From positions 11,631,887 through 11,695,886 of the forward strand of contig CM074195.1 in the NCBI GenBank assembly GCA_037179385.1: DNA of 64,000 nucleotides, read 5' to 3'. The notes under the pieces are model-generated. The model made no database searches, was not told the origin of the DNA, and saw only the letters and a list, made by a program, of their open reading frames with translations. This DNA comes from Holothuria scabra (lineage: Eukaryota; Echinodermata; Holothuroidea; Aspidochirotida; Holothuriidae). Positions 34,170-46,200 of this stretch are shown here, one piece after another; the stretch's first letter is position 1, and each line of letters opens with the position of its first letter. Made by a program: the position numbers and the translations under genes.

Positions 34170-34506
34170 AGTATTATTAATTATCCTCTAGCTTGGTTAT
34201 CTTGCTCCCTTTCGTGTTTTTTTTCTTCTTCTTCTCTCTCTTCTTTTCTCCCTTTTCCTTCTTCTCTCTCTTCTTTCCTCCCTTTCTTTTCCTCTTCTGC
34301 TCCCCTTTCCATCTGCTACACTTAGTTTGTTTATGTTTACTGTGTATTATGTTTGTTAGTGTTGTACTGTAAGTTGGGTCACTAGCTTAGATAACAGGTC
34401 TTTTCTGTCTTCTAGTGTCCTTCATATGTTTGCTTTCATATATGTTTGTTTCAACTTGTTATTTTTGTAAATTATATGAAAAATAAATTTGAATTGAATT
34501 GAATTT
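34170..34506 (+). repeat. LINE 3'UTR with pyrimidine-rich stretch and TTGAA tail
   Basis: A long CT-rich strand (34205-34320) is followed by GAAAAATAAATTTGAATTG and a short (TTGAA) repeat at 34489-34503. Probably the 3' end of the RT-bearing LINE at 32696. Confidence 0.6.
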
Positions 34507-34689
34507 TACATGGGATAATGATTTAGGAGAGATCAGGTCAATCAACCCAACCTAGCATAGCCATGTACAGTAATGCAGTGATCAATTGAAATGTAATATG
34601 TACTGTACCCTCCAACCCTAAGCAGCTTTGAGACAAAGTTGCATCATGTACATCCAAGTTGATACACCGTCTACTCGATGTACCCAGGG

Positions 34690-34840
34690 TTCAATGTTCC
34701 CAAGGTTCGATGTTCCCCGTTTTCGTATATCTCGATGACTTGGTGATGATTACAAGGTTCGATGTTCCTGAGGTTCGATGTTCCCAGAAGTGGGGATGTG
34801 CCTAAGATTCAGCATTCGGGAACAATGAACCTTGGGAACA
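34690..34840. repeat. Cluster of GGTTCGATGTTCCC repeats with an inverted copy
   Basis: Four direct near-copies of AAGGTTCGATGTTCCC at about 34689, 34706, 34760 and 34778, plus the inverse GGGAACAATGAACCTTGGGA at about 34818. The outer copies form an imperfect inverted repeat around roughly 145 bp. Confidence 0.65.
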
Positions 34841-35388
34841 TTACACACAGGTGTGAAAGTTAATTGGAAATATCATTGTCAGGTCAAAGCAAGTAATAGT
34901 AATGGTGTGACATGGTTTTCTCATATTTTACATGAAACACTCATCAAACCTATGAAATGTTTATGAAACTGTTTGATGCTCATAAGGAATGTTGACCTAC
35001 TGTATCAGAGGTTGCACACTTAATGGTATTGTAGCGTGGCCGGAACAGGTCGCCAAAATGAGCAAGGCTGGTGAGTTCAGAAAGGGAGTGGAGATAATGG
35101 TAGACACAGTTTAGAAAAACATACCAGAGTCCGTTGGTTTGAGTTTGCTCCAGATAACATATATATTTACAACAGCGAAACATGTAACATGTTACTCCAC
35201 ATATAGCGTCCATTCCAGATGACAACCACACCAAGACTGACTAACACAAGAAGGCAAACAATTCTAACGGACTAGACAACAAAAGAGACTTAAGTAATAT
35301 TACACAACTAATTACCCTAACAGAGACAATGGAATTCCCAAAATCTAACACAATATTAACCTTTGAACTCTTACACTATCTTACTTAA

Positions 35389-35679
35389 AGGGCCAAACCT
35401 CTCACCCTAAACATTCCATTTTTGGTACGGGGGGTACCAAGTTGGCTCAGCTTTTTGATTGGCAGCTAATTTATACAATGCAGAGTACCACAGCTTATAT
35501 TACACAGCATAAATGATACTGAGAGTGTTTTGATTATATAAATTGAGTTTTCTGTACTCACCTTGAATCAATAAACTGAGATTGTATCTGGATGAGGATG
35601 AATTTCAGACAATTGTAGGAAGAGCTCCAATAAGAAGGTTAGGAGAATTGGTACTGTTTGGGATGAGAGAACTGGGCCT
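35389..35679. mobile_element. TTAA-flanked MITE, family 1 (copy d)
   Basis: 291 bp between TTAA at 35385-35388 and 35680-35683. Ends AGGGCCAAACCTCTCACCC and (reversed) AGGCCCAGTTCTCTCATCCC. Confidence 0.85.
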
Positions 35680-35707
35680 TTAAGTGTAAAAACCTAACTC
35701 TAACCCT

Positions 35708-35936
35708 AGTCCAGATCTGGAATTTTGAGTTGTTCTAGTGTGATTACAAACCACCACTCAGTCACTTCAAATCCCCTAGTGGAGTGATTTTTTACAGCCC
35801 AAGTTGAAAATGGGAGCTCGCACAGTATAAATCTATGTAACTTCAATAAAACAGCACACCTACAGTACCACACTCCTTCATCTCCCAAGGAGTGTGATCT
35901 GTAGGAAACCTGAAAATTCTTAAACTCAAGGCATGC
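35708..35936. mobile_element. Small MITE related to 14284-14492
   Basis: Contains TGGAATTTTGAGTT near the left end, AGTGTGATCTGTAGG, and TTAAACTCAAGGC at the right. Diverged copy, borders approximate. Confidence 0.5.
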
Positions 35937-36256
35937 TGCACCTGTAGTACTCAGTAAAGCCAGTCATTATTCCCTAGACACAAGCCACAGTCCCCACACA
36001 GGAATTTTTTTTTCTTTTGTTTTTGAGAAAGATGCCCAAGTGGGAAATCAAACCCTGTTATTTCACCCAATCAAAAATTAAAATGCAGACCGTACTTCAT
36101 CTACAAAATTCCACTTTTACATGAAAATTTCAGGTCAACTATTTTTGAGTTGTCATTTTAAGTTTTGTGTTTTCAATACATCATAGTGAAAGATGACAGT
36201 ATGATAGAGTTTACTTTTAAAATTAGATACAATTGGGGTGCAGTCTTGTTGCGTCC

Positions 36257-36594
36257 AGCCAGTGTTTCCGTCAAGAGGGTGAAGGGGAAGATTTGTGCCG
36301 TCTTTCCAGAAGAGAGTAAAATCTTCCCCTTTTCATTTCCATAAAAATAAAATGTCAGTGTCTTGGATTTGTAGTTTCGTACTGTACAAGAATAGGGCAC
36401 CTTTGCATCAATGTTCAAACTTACTATAAGTACTGTAGCCAAAACCCTTCAGGTTGCACCTTATAGGGGCCTTTTAAAAGCAAAATTTCTTACCCCAAAT
36501 TCACCTGTAATTTTGAACAGGACAGCATCAATTTAGACTTTGGGTTTGGGAACTTGTAATAAATTCCTTCCTTTGAGTTCTTGACAAATTCCCT
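36257..36594. mobile_element. MITE with CAGNGTTTCTGTCAAG-type ends (copy 1)
   Basis: Left CCAGTGTTTCCGTCAAGA; right (reversed) GGCAGGGAATTTGTCAAGAA. The interior aligns along its length with 45589-45938 (TTCATTTCCATAAAA, AAAACCCTTCA, GCACCTTA, TTGGACTT-like blocks). A third, partial copy lies near 38960-39100. Confidence 0.65.
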
Positions 36595-36603
36595 GCCAGT
36601 GAA

Positions 36604-36906
36604 AGCATTGGCCTATTTCTCTCACTTCAGACAGTACCAATTTTCGTAACCTTCTTACTTCAGCCCCTCGCACAATTGTCTAAAATTCATCCTCATCCAG
36701 ATACAATCTCAGTTTATTGCTTTAGGGTGCTCCAGGGGTCCATTGGCTCAATGTGTATAATAAAAACTCTCAGTACAGTTTATGCTGTGTTATTCAAGCT
36801 TTGGTACTCTGCATTATTAACTAGCTGTCAATCAAAGAGCTAAGCCAATAGAGAATTTCTGTAAACCACTACAAAAATTATAGTTTGGGGTGAGAGGCTC
36901 TACCCT
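36604..36906. mobile_element. TTAA-flanked MITE, family 1 (copy e)
   Basis: Right end GGTGAGAGGCTCTACCCT followed by TTAA at 36907-36910. The left end (GGCCTATTTCTCTCACTTC) has lost its TTAA. It directly abuts the preceding MITE and lies 250 bp upstream of the VPS15 5'UTR acceptor. Confidence 0.7.
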
Positions 36907-37157
36907 TTAAAACAGTCCTACCTAGAGTTAACTGGGGAGTCCCCAGATGAACATGTATCTACTTTTATTTTCAATATGGGAAAAATTTGCTTATACCTGA
37001 CTGAATAGAACAAAAGTACAGTAAGTTGAATTATTACCAAGTATGAAGAGATCCTAGTTGTTGCATACATTGTGTTTATAGCCCCAGGGATGTTTGATGA
37101 AAATTTGAAAGTAAAAGTTTGATATAATTAGCAGATAATGTTGAATTCCTTCTACAG

Positions 37158-37237
37158 GTATGTACAGTGTGTTACATTCAGCCCCTGGAAGCAGATGACA
37201 TGCTTACTCGTAACTCTTCAACTCCAGCATCTCTAAC
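37158..37237 (+). other. VPS15 5'UTR part of the first coding exon
   Basis: Follows the acceptor CCTTCTACAG at 37148-37157 and runs to the ATG at 37238. Implies at least one further upstream non-coding exon. Confidence 0.6.
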
Positions 37238-40200
37238 ATGGGAAATCAGCTGACTGGTATAGCGCCCTCACAAATACTTCCTGTTGAACATTACCTTACT
37301 GATGTCTCTGACTATGAATTTGACAGCAGTCTAGGAAGTACAAGGTTCTTTAAAGTGGCCAAAGCAAAGTTTAAGTATGTTGTTTTATGTTTTTGTGTAC
37401 TTAACCTTTTCCTTTTTGTACAGTAAGTCTTAAATTTGTGTCTGGTAGGTGGGTAACTTGACCCAACCTCGGCTATGCAACTCCCAAACTCCAGGTGCTG
37501 TGTCTTATATCCACTCTGCTTCCTTCCTTGTGGTGATTTCTAGTCTCTGTAGAGTGGACAACCAGTGGCCTATGGACCACATGCAGTCTGCCATTGACCC
37601 ATAAAATCTATTTTATATCAGAAAAAGTGAGATAGTTGCTGAGCAATTTCTGGCACTATTGATTTTACACAACATTCTTATCACCACCGTCCAGTTGTCG
37701 TCAGCTGTTGAGTACCTACAACAATTGCTAAAAAAGTCTTCGGAATTGAATGTTTGGAATTATCAGAGGGCTATTGGTAAGATGTGGACCAGTCAATTTT
37801 TCATTCCTTGTATCCGGCCCAGTCATTGACAAAGGTTGTCTACCCCTGTTGGAGAGTATGTTTACTTTTACAGCCCTTTCATTGTAACTGGTCTCTCCCA
37901 TTCCTGACTGCCTTTCTCACTTTATGTATCCACATAATTTGTACCTTTCTTGTTGTATTTTGATACCCAACTAGGTGGAAGCCAATCACAAATCTTTTTA
38001 TTTTAAAAATATCCCATCCAGTCTCTAAGTAGTTAGTTAGTTAGATGGAGTTTTATAGCCCAGTAACCAACCTATTGGTTCAAGTCAAGCTGGCCACACC
38101 CTTTTTTCCAGCTGTGGCTCACTGGCTTGTTCTCCCAACTCCATTGCTTATGTGGAACGTCATGCACAACGGCAGTAGGTTCCTTTTTTAGAGTCTTTGG
38201 TATGACTCAACCTGGGAAGCCAACCTGGGCCTTCTGCTCTTCTGCAAACACATGGTCTAATGGTCTACTGAAAAAGTAGCAACACATTAAAGGAACATGT
38301 CTTTTGCTCGTAATTGAAGATTAGAAGCTGTTTTCATTTGATTTCATTTGTGTAAGTTCTATGTGGGAATTCTGAACTCCAAACATATTACAATCACAGA
38401 TGTCAACCATCTGTTTGGTGTCATTGTAATTTAAAAGGTTTGAGGGCTTTACTTGTTTTCTCTCCTGACAATGTGGCTCAGTACCATATAACAAGCCAAT
38501 CTACAAGGCATCAGTTATAATACAGAATAAATGTTATGTGCATTAGTTTGCCTGCCCTTTCCACATTCAAAGGAAGTTTTTACGTTTCTTGCTTTCAGAG
38601 AAGGACATGCAGTTGTGAAAGTGTTTGTCATTCATGACCCATCACTACCTTTGAAGCTCTATAAGAAACAGTTAGAGGAAATAAAGGAGAAGCTATGCCA
38701 AGCCTCTAATTGTCTTCCATTCATGAGGAGTACAGTGAGTTTTCATTGTCTTCATTTGTCGTAACATATGTAACATATAATGATATCCAAATTTAAACAT
38801 GGTCCCTGCTGTCATGGAAGAATTGTAGAAGTCATGAAAATGTGGAAAGTCATTTCAAAGCCTGGAAAAATTTTAAAATTTGGGGAAATTGTACAAAGTT
38901 GTGGAAAAGTTCTTGAAATCTTCAAAAAGTGACATTGTTACATTCTGACATTCTTTCTGCCAAAGGGGTAACGGGAGGGGCAAGGGGAATTTGCTCCTCC
39001 CTCTTCACAGAAGAAGAATGGTAAATCCCTCCTCACTTTCATAAAAACAAAAACTTGTACCCTATATATGTTGGTTTCTTACGTGCACTTCCAAGGAAGG
39101 TCAAATTCTTATTTGGTCCTAATGGGAAATCATTGAAAAATCCAGAAAATTTATTTTTTGCAGAAAGTGCAGGATCCCTGTTTAAAAGTCATAACTTGAG
39201 AAGTTTCAAAGTTCTGATTTAAGTTTGAAAGTCAATGCATTTACTTGTGACAATCCAAAAATTAAACAAGGTTACAGTACTGTTTCATTTGATAGAAAAG
39301 TAGCTCTGAGCTCTAAATATTAAAACCTTTAAGTCAACCATCTCAGCATTTATAGGGTGTATATTTTGCACAGGAAAAGTCATCAACCATTATGCAATCA
39401 GACAAGTTGTTTGGCCAGCTCATAAGTTATTTCTGTTCTAGAATTATAGAAAAGTTCCGTTAGTTACTAAAATTCAATTGCTTATTTACGTTATGATCCT
39501 TATAAAGACTGACGCCAATATTTTTGTCACTTAAAAGTTCTGATGTAAGTTTGAAAGTCAATGCATTTACTTGTGACAATCCAAAAAATTAAACAAGGTT
39601 ACAGTACTGTTTCATTTGATAAAAAAGTAGCTCTGAGCTCTTAAAACCTTTTAAGTCAACCATCTCAGCGTTTATAGGGTGTACAGTATATCTTGCATAG
39701 GAAAAGTCATCAGCCATTATGCAATCAGACAAGTTGTTTGGCCAGCCCATAAATTATTTCTGTTCTAGAATTATAGAAAAGTTCCGTTTGTTACTAAAAT
39801 TCAATTGCTTATTTACGTTATGATTCTTATAAAGACTGGTGCCAATATTTTTGTCACTTAAAAGTTAATGAATGACTTATGGCATTAGGACTTTTTTTTT
39901 CTTTTTTTCTTTTCCCTGGTTTGATCTTTTTCTTATACTTTTGTTAGGTTGTAATTTTTGTGCTATGTATGTATATATATATACACTCATATTGAGTTTC
40001 TGAAACCTTTTTTGAGGTTAAAAGAAAATAAATTGAACCTGAACATGAACATAACACATTCAAGGTGAATTTAGGTGTTGACTGGCAGAAAATGACTATT
40101 TTGTAACAATCTCAAATATTTACACATTTTAAATTGAAGCTAATTATACTTTCTTTTTAACACTTCTTTTCAGCTTTCTGACAAAGCAGCTCTCCTCTTC

Positions 40201-43200
40201 AGACAGTATGTCCGTAACAACCTTTATGATCGTATCAGTACCAGACCATTTCTGATTGAAATTGAAAAGAAATGGATCGCATTCCAGTTACTATGTGCTT
40301 TAAATCAAGCCCACAAAGTGAAGGTAATTATTCTATTTTATTGATGTGCAGTTTATTTCAAATTCCTGTTTAAACATTACAGTAACTTATTCTTGTAACA
40401 TTGCAATACCCCAAAACAACTTTCATTTAGGGTGCAAAATGTTACAAGAAATGAAAAATCTGTTTAGTTGTCCTTTAATTTTTTTGTAAGTTACAGTCAC
40501 TTTAACCCTTTACCGTTGTTTGGGTCCTTTTGGACCCATACGGAAAGCTCGGCTGTCACCCATCTTTACTGTTTCACACGGAGCTCAAAACTGTGAGTAG
40601 CTACTCGAAAATTCGGCCACAACAACGAGAGAGACAGTAGTTTAAGGTCATGGGGTCAATAGCCTACGGAAGCTGATGCGGGGCGTGCTACGTTTGCTTC
40701 CCCGCCCACTCCTGAGGCGCACAAATATGCCCCGATTGGCACACAACGGTAAAGGGTTAACAGTATGTGGAAGGTACATTTTAAAGTTTCTGGTGTGGAT
40801 AGGCCTATTTATCAATGCCACATCAAAAAAGAAAAAAAAATCATTGAGGCCTTATTACCAATGTAGAACTACTGTATAATGCTGTACCCTCATGTGTAAA
40901 GAATCGAGTCATCCTTTAATAAGAAATGCTGTTTTGTTATGTTGAATTGTTACAGGTTTGCCATGGTGACATCAAGAGTGAGAATGTAATGGTGACAGGA
41001 TGGAACTGGGTACTGCTGACTGATTTTGCCAGCTTTAAACCAACATATTTACCTGATGTAAGTCATTTAAAGGGATTTCAAAATACTCTTGGGGAGTTTA
41101 AAGGGAAATTTCAGTCACCCTCAAATTGAATTAGTATAAGAGACTTCTTTATCATGAATGGCACTTGAGAACGGTGTGGGAATATTTTCCCCACAGTTGT
41201 GAAATTTTCTCAGTAGTCACTGCTTTGTTCACCTATAGACGAATCTCATCAGCGCTTGTGCTCAGTGACAGTAGGCAGCCATTAGTGGGGTCTGTCAGCC
41301 TTAGACTGTCTTCAGTTATTGTCTACATGAATTTCAAACCCTCATATTCAGTAAAATTACAGGAACCAAGGTACAATTTAGTGTACAACCATACATTATA
41401 CAGGTGAGCAAGAAAATTGAAATACTACAAGGTTATAGAACCCAGTTGTGGCCGACTGAAATCAGACCATCAATTTGCTGTCTGGATTTGTCTATATATT
41501 TAAGTCCTGAAATATTACAGAAGATAGCAGATACTTTGAAGAGATGTGACAAGAAAATTGTGAAATGTAGCTGTTTTTTCAAGATAAGTTTGGAGAGACT
41601 GCCTCCACCATCTAATGATGGGTGCTATCCACTTTAATATGACTTCAACTCTTTGCTGAAGTTGCAAAGATTTTAACTCAGAACAAAAATAGGAAATACT
41701 TTGAATAAAGTTTGGAATTTTGCCATGGTCTTTTATGTTCTTGTGTTTAAAACAGTGTTGTAATCGAGTCATTAGATTAGTGACTGGAGTCACCAGTTTT
41801 CAAACTTTTAGGTGACTTCAGTCAAGTCATTGACTCGAGTCACTAAACTATTTCAATGGAGAAGTTACCCCTGAATTCTATTGAGTCACTATCATTTTGA
41901 GAGGAAGTGACTTGAGTCATGACTTGTTACAACACTGGTTTGAAATGATAGAAATAAACTCTAGTCTAAGATCTGTGACTTTAAGCAAGCCCCTGGTTCC
42001 TCCGTTCTCATCCCTCATGCCACAATGTCTTGTTGTCAGGTTATCATTAATATCTATGTACACTGGTTCTGTGGAAACTTGAACATGCAGCATCCCTTTA
42101 TCTTGCTGTGACCTTTGTAAGAATGTATTTGGAAAATATGAGCTTACAGTTAAGCTTGCTTACCAAGCATGGCTGTGATAAAAAAACCAGTGGTAGGAAA
42201 CTTTGCACCAATTATTGTTTTAGTACTGCTTAACATTCTCTTTATGGCTTACTCCCCAATCAACATACTTCATTTTAAAAGGACAACCCTGCAGACTTCT
42301 CCTTCTTATATTTTATTTAATTTTGTTTCCCTTGTAGTATGGGATAGTGTTACTTGTTGTTGTGCTGGTAACTGTAGTTGTTGCTGATGTTGCTGCTCTT
42401 TTTGTTGTTCTTGCTATTTTTTTGTTGTTCATGGTTTGGATGAGAGTTCAACAGATCACATTTTATTTTTAACTTCATTTCATTTTAAAGGACAATCCTG
42501 CAGACTTTTCCTTCTTTTTTGATACATCTCGGAGGCGGACATGTTACATTGCTCCTGAGAGGTTTGTAGAGAGCAACAGTGGGAAACAGAATGACTTCAC
42601 AATTTCCCAAGAAATGGAAGGACTTCCTGGGTCCAGTTATATCCAAAGTGGAGAGCTTACACCAGCAATGGATGTGTTCTCAGCAGGGTCAGTTCATCTG
42701 TATTTATCTTGGCAAAACCCTTAATGCATGCATAAAGTAATTATTAATTGGTGCATGCAGTAAATGGACAGAGTTAGTAATAACTCTAGTTAAAAGTAAC
42801 AGCTAGTGATAACTACTAATATTAAGTCGTAACCAGAAAAAGAAATATAATATCTAGTTATAACAGTAACCAGTACTAACTAGGAATAAATATAATAACT
42901 AGTCATAACTATAAATACTTGTTGTAACTAGTAACCTAAAAAGATCCCAAAGTGTACAAAAAATATTGAAAGACTCCATTTTGTTGTGTATTTATAAACA
43001 TGCTTATAATATGATACACTATACATAAACATGAAATGAATACACTTTAAACTACTAGTGAATTTTGTGGGAGCAACTGGTAACTGAATAGTTCTTACAT
43101 TTGCCCCTGGACACCACCCACATGCACTTCACACAAAAATGTTTGTCCCACCCCCCCAACATTTTAATCATTTCTCTCATTCTGAGAAGATGTCACATCA

Positions 43201-46200
43201 TGAAGAAAACTTAAGTCCATATCATCCAAGTATAACTTCATCAACAATATCATGGTATGGCATTTATTGCAGCAGCTCTAATGGGCAGATGACCTCGTTA
43301 AAGAACTACACCATTGAAAGTAATACAAAGAATTCCCAGGTTTTCCTTTACTCTTTAAGACCCCAGTATTATTTAATCGTTCATTCATTATTTTTTTCCT
43401 CAGGTGTGTCATAGCTGAACTATTCACAGAAGGACATGCTCCCTTTGACCTCTCACAGCTGCTCTCATATTGTACACAGGGTCCAGATAGCTTCAATCCA
43501 GAAGCAAACCTCAGCCGAATAGAGGATGAAAATATAAGAGTAAGTCAAGCAATTCTTTGCCACAAACTGCTCTAAGTTTGCCATCAAAAATTTTATGTTC
43601 TATAATATTTCTGACAAAGATGTTCATTAATGTCGGTTCTTCTTTGCTCTTGCATTGAAGATGATTGGTTTTGTCATCATTTATAGATTTAGTGTATTAT
43701 GAACTGTCAATGGATCCTTATATATAATTGCCATAGGTATTGTCTTATCAGGGAAAATCCATACATTAGTGGTATATTTACCCCCCCCCCCCACCCCTGT
43801 GAGCTGAAGGTTATAGATTATGCCCACAACATTCCCCACCCGTCATAAGAAGTGACTAAAGGGGAGGACATGCACTGTATATGAACTTGAAAAACATTAA
43901 AGGTCAAGAACAGTCGTCCCACCCACTCCCCCCCCCCCCCCAACTCATTTTGAAGCAACAGCTATATCATAATTTTTCTCATATTTTCTTCAAAGTTATC
44001 ATAGTTTTTAATGGTAATATTTTCATATTCAAGGTAAACCAGGCTGTTACTACTTGTAAATTTCACATTTGAGGAGAAAAATTGATGTCACATGACTCCC
44101 AACAGCCAACCATGAAACAGGACAGTCTACTTCACTACATCAAGTTGGGGTGACTGACTCTTGCCCTTTAAACTTTACGTAACTATTTTACCAATACTAT
44201 ATTTAATATTTGTATCTGCATGCTCTCAACCTACATCTACATACCTACTGACACATTGATATCACTTCAGCTTTTCAACAGCAAGATAAAAGTGAAAATT
44301 CCAAAAACTACCACCTACAAATTATTTGTGCCTCTTAATCAGTGTTCATTGTACTGTATCTATAAGTGAATTCCATGATCTGGTTTTTTTTTTGTTAGAA
44401 TCTGGTCATGCATATGCTGCAGAAAGATCCAAGTAAGAGGCTGTCTGCTGAAAGATATCTCCAAGAGTGGAGAGGAACAGCATTCCCAGAATATTTCTAC
44501 AAATTCTTGAAAATCTACCTTGGAAAGTTTTCGGAAACTCCAATATATCCTGCTGATGAGAAAATATCAATGTAAGTTGTCAAGATATGATTTACATATG
44601 TAAGGCAAAATTTGCATATGATGAATATTCAAAATGGGAGTAGGCTGGAATGAGGATGTTAGATAGATCCTTAACTTGCTGGCATGAAGACAAAGAAATA
44701 TTGAAATACATTGTGACATGTAAGGCCTGCAGGACTTTGATGGAGAGTACTTGATAGGACTAATGGTATTAATCGGTGGCCACTCCAAGGAACTGTCCAT
44801 AAGAATAGATTTTAATAATTGAAACATTTGCCAGTGTGGTTTCATTTGTTTAATACCTTTCTTGCATGAAAAGATTTTAGAAGCTCATAACATCAAACAA
44901 AATCTAAATACCATGCTGTGAATATTTTGGCTAAGATCTTATGTTGTACCTGATCTTTACACCCCTTGAAAGAATGCATTTCCTATTGTACAAATTGGGT
45001 GAGACCGTAGGACTTGTCAATCTGTCACCAAGCTAAGTTGGTCCGATCTGGTTTAGCACCAGTTGGTAGGTACTATTAGACCATACTCTGACATGGGCTT
45101 GAGCACTGAAACATAAACTGTCTGTGTTTGTAGTAGGACTCACGCAACCACCATTTTGAGCAGTATCACCAAAGAATTGGCAAAAGTTTCTTTATAAATA
45201 TTTTTTATTACTTTTTGACCTTTTCTAGACTTGTCAAAGACCTAAGAACAATCTTAGATAACCTTTGTCCAAATGGTGTGAATAATGTACCATCTAGACA
45301 GAGAGGCAATGGCATCGTCATCATTCTATCCTTAGTCACATCATGTTTACGGACCTTGAAGGTGAGTGCTTGTCATTAAACATGTCATAGTTTGTACTGA
45401 AAAATGGAGCAATTGGCCTAGTGGTCATTCTAAAGACTTTAAAAATGGAGTTATCAGCATAAGAGATTGGAACAGGAATCTTTAGGTGCAAACTTATTAA
45501 CCAGGCGAAAATAGCTGCACTGGTTAACATAGTCTCAGGGGCTTGAGAATGTTTAGGAATTTAAAGAGATTAAATAGGTTTATGCATGCAGGATTTCTGT
45601 CAAGGAGGGGGAGGGTGACTTGTCCCACCCCTTTCCAGAAGAATGAGGGTAAAATCTCTTCATTTCATTTCCATAAAAGCAAAAAAAATGCCAGTATCTT
45701 GGTTTCTTACTTAAGAAAAGGACAGCTTTTCAGCATTGTTTGAACTTACGTATACAAAGAGCCTTTAAAACCCTTCATATTGCACCTTACAGGGGTCTTG
45801 ATGCAAGGTTTTACCTTCCTGAACCCACCTTAAACTTTTGCCAAGGGCACCATCAATTTGGACTTGGGGTTAAACAGTTATAAATTCCCGCCCTCCCCCC
45901 CCCCATTTTTGAGTTTCAATTTTCTGACAGAATCCCTGACATGCTATAGTACTAACTGTACTGTGAATATCATTCTAAATGCAGTATTACTTGAACATTT
46001 AAATGAAAAGGAGGCTGGAAAGTGATAGATTTTATGATTGTATATATACATATGTATCTTTGAAGTCAGAAATTTGTCTTTAAAGCTATCTCATTGTCAA
46101 CCCAGGTGATATGTAAATATCTCTGCATTATTTCATCACTCCTGCTGTAGTGCTGATCAGTGGTGGAGCATCCATATGGTCAGGGGGAGACCCTCTGATG

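Larger units (their letters stand above)
31197..37237. other. Divergent interval between the TDP-43 and VPS15 coding starts
   Basis: The two genes point away from each other. An acceptor with a pyrimidine tract (CCTTCTACAG) ends at 37157, so VPS15 has an upstream non-coding exon, perhaps near 31.2-31.7 kb next to the TDP-43 5' end (inference; a shared promoter is possible). A palindromic run of CCTAGG units lies at about 31773-31796. The rest is LINE and MITE sequence listed separately. A minus-strand frame at 31262-31537 may be 5'UTR but has no recognisable product. Confidence 0.5.

Noticed and set aside
40956..41057. HGD and DFA in VPS15 read as damaging mutations
   Set aside because: These departures from HRD and DFG are characteristic of the VPS15 family in animals.
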